Program-made: the position numbers and the translations under genes | Shown here: one piece after another, positions 57,332 through 64,000 of the stretch | Layout: every line of letters starts with the position of its first letter | Numbering within the stretch: position 1 is the stretch's first letter | Notes under the pieces: model-generated | The model's input: only the letters and a program-made list of their open reading frames with translations | Database searches by the model: none | What the model was told of the DNA's origin: nothing | NCBI RefSeq assembly: GCF_900963305.1 | Contig: NC_042521.1 | Coordinates: forward strand, 8,265,614-8,329,613 | DNA length: 64,000 nucleotides | DNA from: Echeneis naucrates | Taxonomy: Eukaryota > Chordata > Actinopteri > Carangiformes > Echeneidae | Direction of reading: 5' to 3'

Positions 57332-58230
57332 ATGAAATTCGCCCTCATTGCCACCGTTGTCCTGCTTGCCCTGGCACAGGGTACGACCAAGTGTTTTCCT
57401 TTTTTTTTTTTCTAGGTTCTTCAAGTGTTTGTGGTGCTTTGCTTTATTAAAGTGCTCTCACTCTCCTTTTTCTTCTTCTTTGGAAACTTGCAGGAAGCTT
57501 CGCACAAAATGGTGGTGATTTCGAAAGGCTCAGTCAGTACTTCGAGGAGCTGAAGAGCAAAATGACTCAGCAGCTGACCGACATCATGAACCAGAACTTG
57601 CCTGGCCAGGCCCAGTGAGTACTGTGATATCATGGATATGACATGAAGTCAAAGTCGCATCGGATCGTGACTGAGGTTCAGGGTGATTCACATCTGCTTT
57701 CTGCTCTGTCTTGTAACTCAGCAGCTGTGGTTTTGATTTTTATCATGTAAGAAACATGGGTGGTGTGCAAAATACAATTCGTCGCTGTAGATCAAACTAC
57801 CCCAAAAAATTATTCTTTAAAAATAATACAGTAACAGTGCTTTTTCCCCATGATGCACAGCTTTTGCTTACAAAGTAAGAGTTTCATACATCTTGTATTG
57901 CTACTTTTATTTTGGGGAATTATTAAGATAGTTTTTTGAGCCCCTGTTAAAGCCTCTTAAAAACTGCTGTTTGCCTGATTTTTGTATCTAGTGGTTAACC
58001 AATTTTCATCCCACAGGACCTTCCTGGAGGAGAGGAAATCCCAGCTGGAGCCTCTGGCCACTCAGTTCCAGGATCAGCTGAGGAGCGCTGCATCCAGCAT
58101 GGAGGAGCACGTGAAGCCCATGGCTGAGAACGTGCAGGCCCAGATTCAGCCCATGGTTGACAACTTGAAGGCACAGATGGAGGCCTTCATCCAGAGCTTG
58201 ACAGAAAACAACCAACCCATCAGCAACTAA
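57332..58230 (+). CDS. afp4: Type IV ice-structuring protein/apolipoprotein-like (AFP4, LS-12-like), complete
   Basis: Small secreted amphipathic-helix protein of the exchangeable apolipoprotein superfamily. The longhorn sculpin LS-12 form was described as a type IV antifreeze, but in most fish the orthologue is thought to be a plasma lipid-binding protein. Three coding exons: 57332..57380, 57494..57614, 58017..58230, giving 127 residues, the family length. The signal peptide MKFALIATVVLLALAQGSFA nearly repeats that of LS-12. The mature part is helical and rich in Gln, Glu and Met (SQYFEELKSKMTQQLTDIM, FLEERKSQLEPLATQFQDQL), with prolines spacing a four-helix bundle (EPLA, KPMA, QPMV). It could be filed as apoA-II-like, but the signal peptide and length favour AFP4. 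AATAAA at 58434-58439 ends the transcript, close to the convergent pabpc1. Confidence 0.9.
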
Positions 58231-58609
58231 ACCAGCTGTCCTTCAAAAAGGAAAAAAAAAAAATAATAATGCAATAGTGCCACCATTTCCCCATCTGCTC
58301 TGTCAAGGACTGAGTTAATGGAGCAGCTTGCATTTTGGACTGGGCTGACGACGCAGGCACTAGTGCCACAGCCCAACATGTGCTTCAGTGCTTGTTAACA
58401 ATTGGATTTTTTTTATCTCTGTCCCAAAGCACAAATAAAAATTTGGAACAATTTAATCATATTGATCTAATTTCATTTGCTTGTGTGTGTGTTTGACCTA
58501 ATTTTAGCAGCACAAAGTTGAGGAATATTTCTGATGTTAAACTTCCCACATTGTAAGTGGTTTGACAAATACACCAGCAATTTCTCAAACAGCCAACCAC
58601 AGTAATATA

Positions 58610-59031
58610 CTGATTACTTTATAGTTTTTATTCAAGCAAGCAAAGGGCAACAGAAATTTCACAATAGCAGGCTTGTATAGCCCAAACATTCAAACATTTA
58701 AAAGGGATAAAATGGCAGAAAGGAATGCTTTCAATCTTATTTAATCACAGATTTCTCCTCTAAAAACCCTCATTGATCATTTTTTATTTTAAACGAACTT
58801 TTTCTCTTTTTTTTGTATATTTTCTCTTTTAACGCCGCAAACCAGACTTGATGCTTCTGTTCATTATAAGCCTGGCCGGAGACTCGTTTCTATTGTTTGT
58901 TTGTTGTTTTTTTTTATATGTTATTTGACTTCTTTTTACTTTGTTTTGCGTATTTTTTTACTTTTTCACTGTTAAATTCTTTTTTATTTTTTTCCCCTCA
59001 TCGGTGAAGCTAGTCTCAAGGTTCCCCACTC
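58610..59031 (-). other. pabpc1: pabpc1 3' untranslated exon
   Basis: The last coding exon continues 7 bases past the stop to a donor (AACCAAG then gtatgt, exon end 59246). An acceptor (tttcacag) opens an untranslated exon at 59031. A minus-strand AATAAA at 58627-58632 ends it. Known PABPC1 genes also have an intron in the 3' UTR. Confidence 0.7.
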
Positions 59032-59252
59032 CTGTGAAAACAACACAAAAATATGATATTAATTACCAACAAATCACTGCAATAGTTAACAAGTGATTGT
59101 AAAATGCACAGCTGTGGCAGGATTAACAGATTTCTGGCATTGTCATCATGAGGAGCTGTAATCTCTTGGCAACACTGTCCACGCCTTGTTAAAAAAAAAA
59201 AAAAAAAACAACAACAAAAAAAAAAACCAAAACAAAACAACATACCTTGGTT

Positions 59253-64000
<4,748 letters not shown>

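Overview
The window looks like a teleost fish nuclear genome. It has multi-exon genes with GT-AG introns and 0.1-2 kb spacing, abundant CA, TA and CTGT microsatellites, and dispersed repeat fragments of kinds common in fish. A type IV ice-structuring-protein/apolipoprotein gene also points to fish. No species can be named from the sequence. I rebuilt exon structures by hand from splice sites, reading frame and remembered vertebrate family sequences; no alignment was run.

Layout from left to right: an unassigned left end (1-3.5 kb) with a weak candidate minus-strand gene; vps72 (minus, 4.0-7.5 kb); lingo4 (minus, 8.7-10.6 kb); about 5.5 kb without a recognised gene; a broken cathepsin copy (about 16.3-19.6 kb) followed by an intact-looking cathepsin S gene (plus, 20.4-22.2 kb); a gene-poor 4.4 kb stretch that may hold the long sv2a 3' UTR; sv2a (minus, coding 27.0-34.6 kb, probable 5' UTR exon near 38.3 kb); sf3b4 (minus, 39.6-43.2 kb); a repeat-bearing spacer; lix1l (minus, 47.1-52.2 kb) with a 0.72 kb CTGT tetranucleotide tract just upstream; a spacer; afp4 (plus, 57.3-58.2 kb); and pabpc1 (minus, 59.3-63.1 kb, first coding exon beyond the right edge).

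This is a linkage group rather than an operon or pathway. VPS72, LINGO4, CTSS, SV2A, SF3B4 and LIX1L all map to human 1q21, so the block is old vertebrate synteny with internal rearrangement. Functions are unrelated: chromatin remodelling (VPS72), neural adhesion/receptor signalling (LINGO4), lysosomal proteolysis (CTSS), synaptic vesicles (SV2A), U2 snRNP splicing (SF3B4), RNA-related or developmental roles (LIX1L), lipid-binding plasma protein (AFP4) and mRNA poly(A) binding (PABPC1). The most unusual items are the CTGT tract, the tandem cathepsin duplicate decaying beside its intact relative, a possible undescribed minus-strand gene at the left edge, and an imperfect minisatellite near 43.7-43.9 kb. 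I did not find anything that convincingly amounts to a new biological system.
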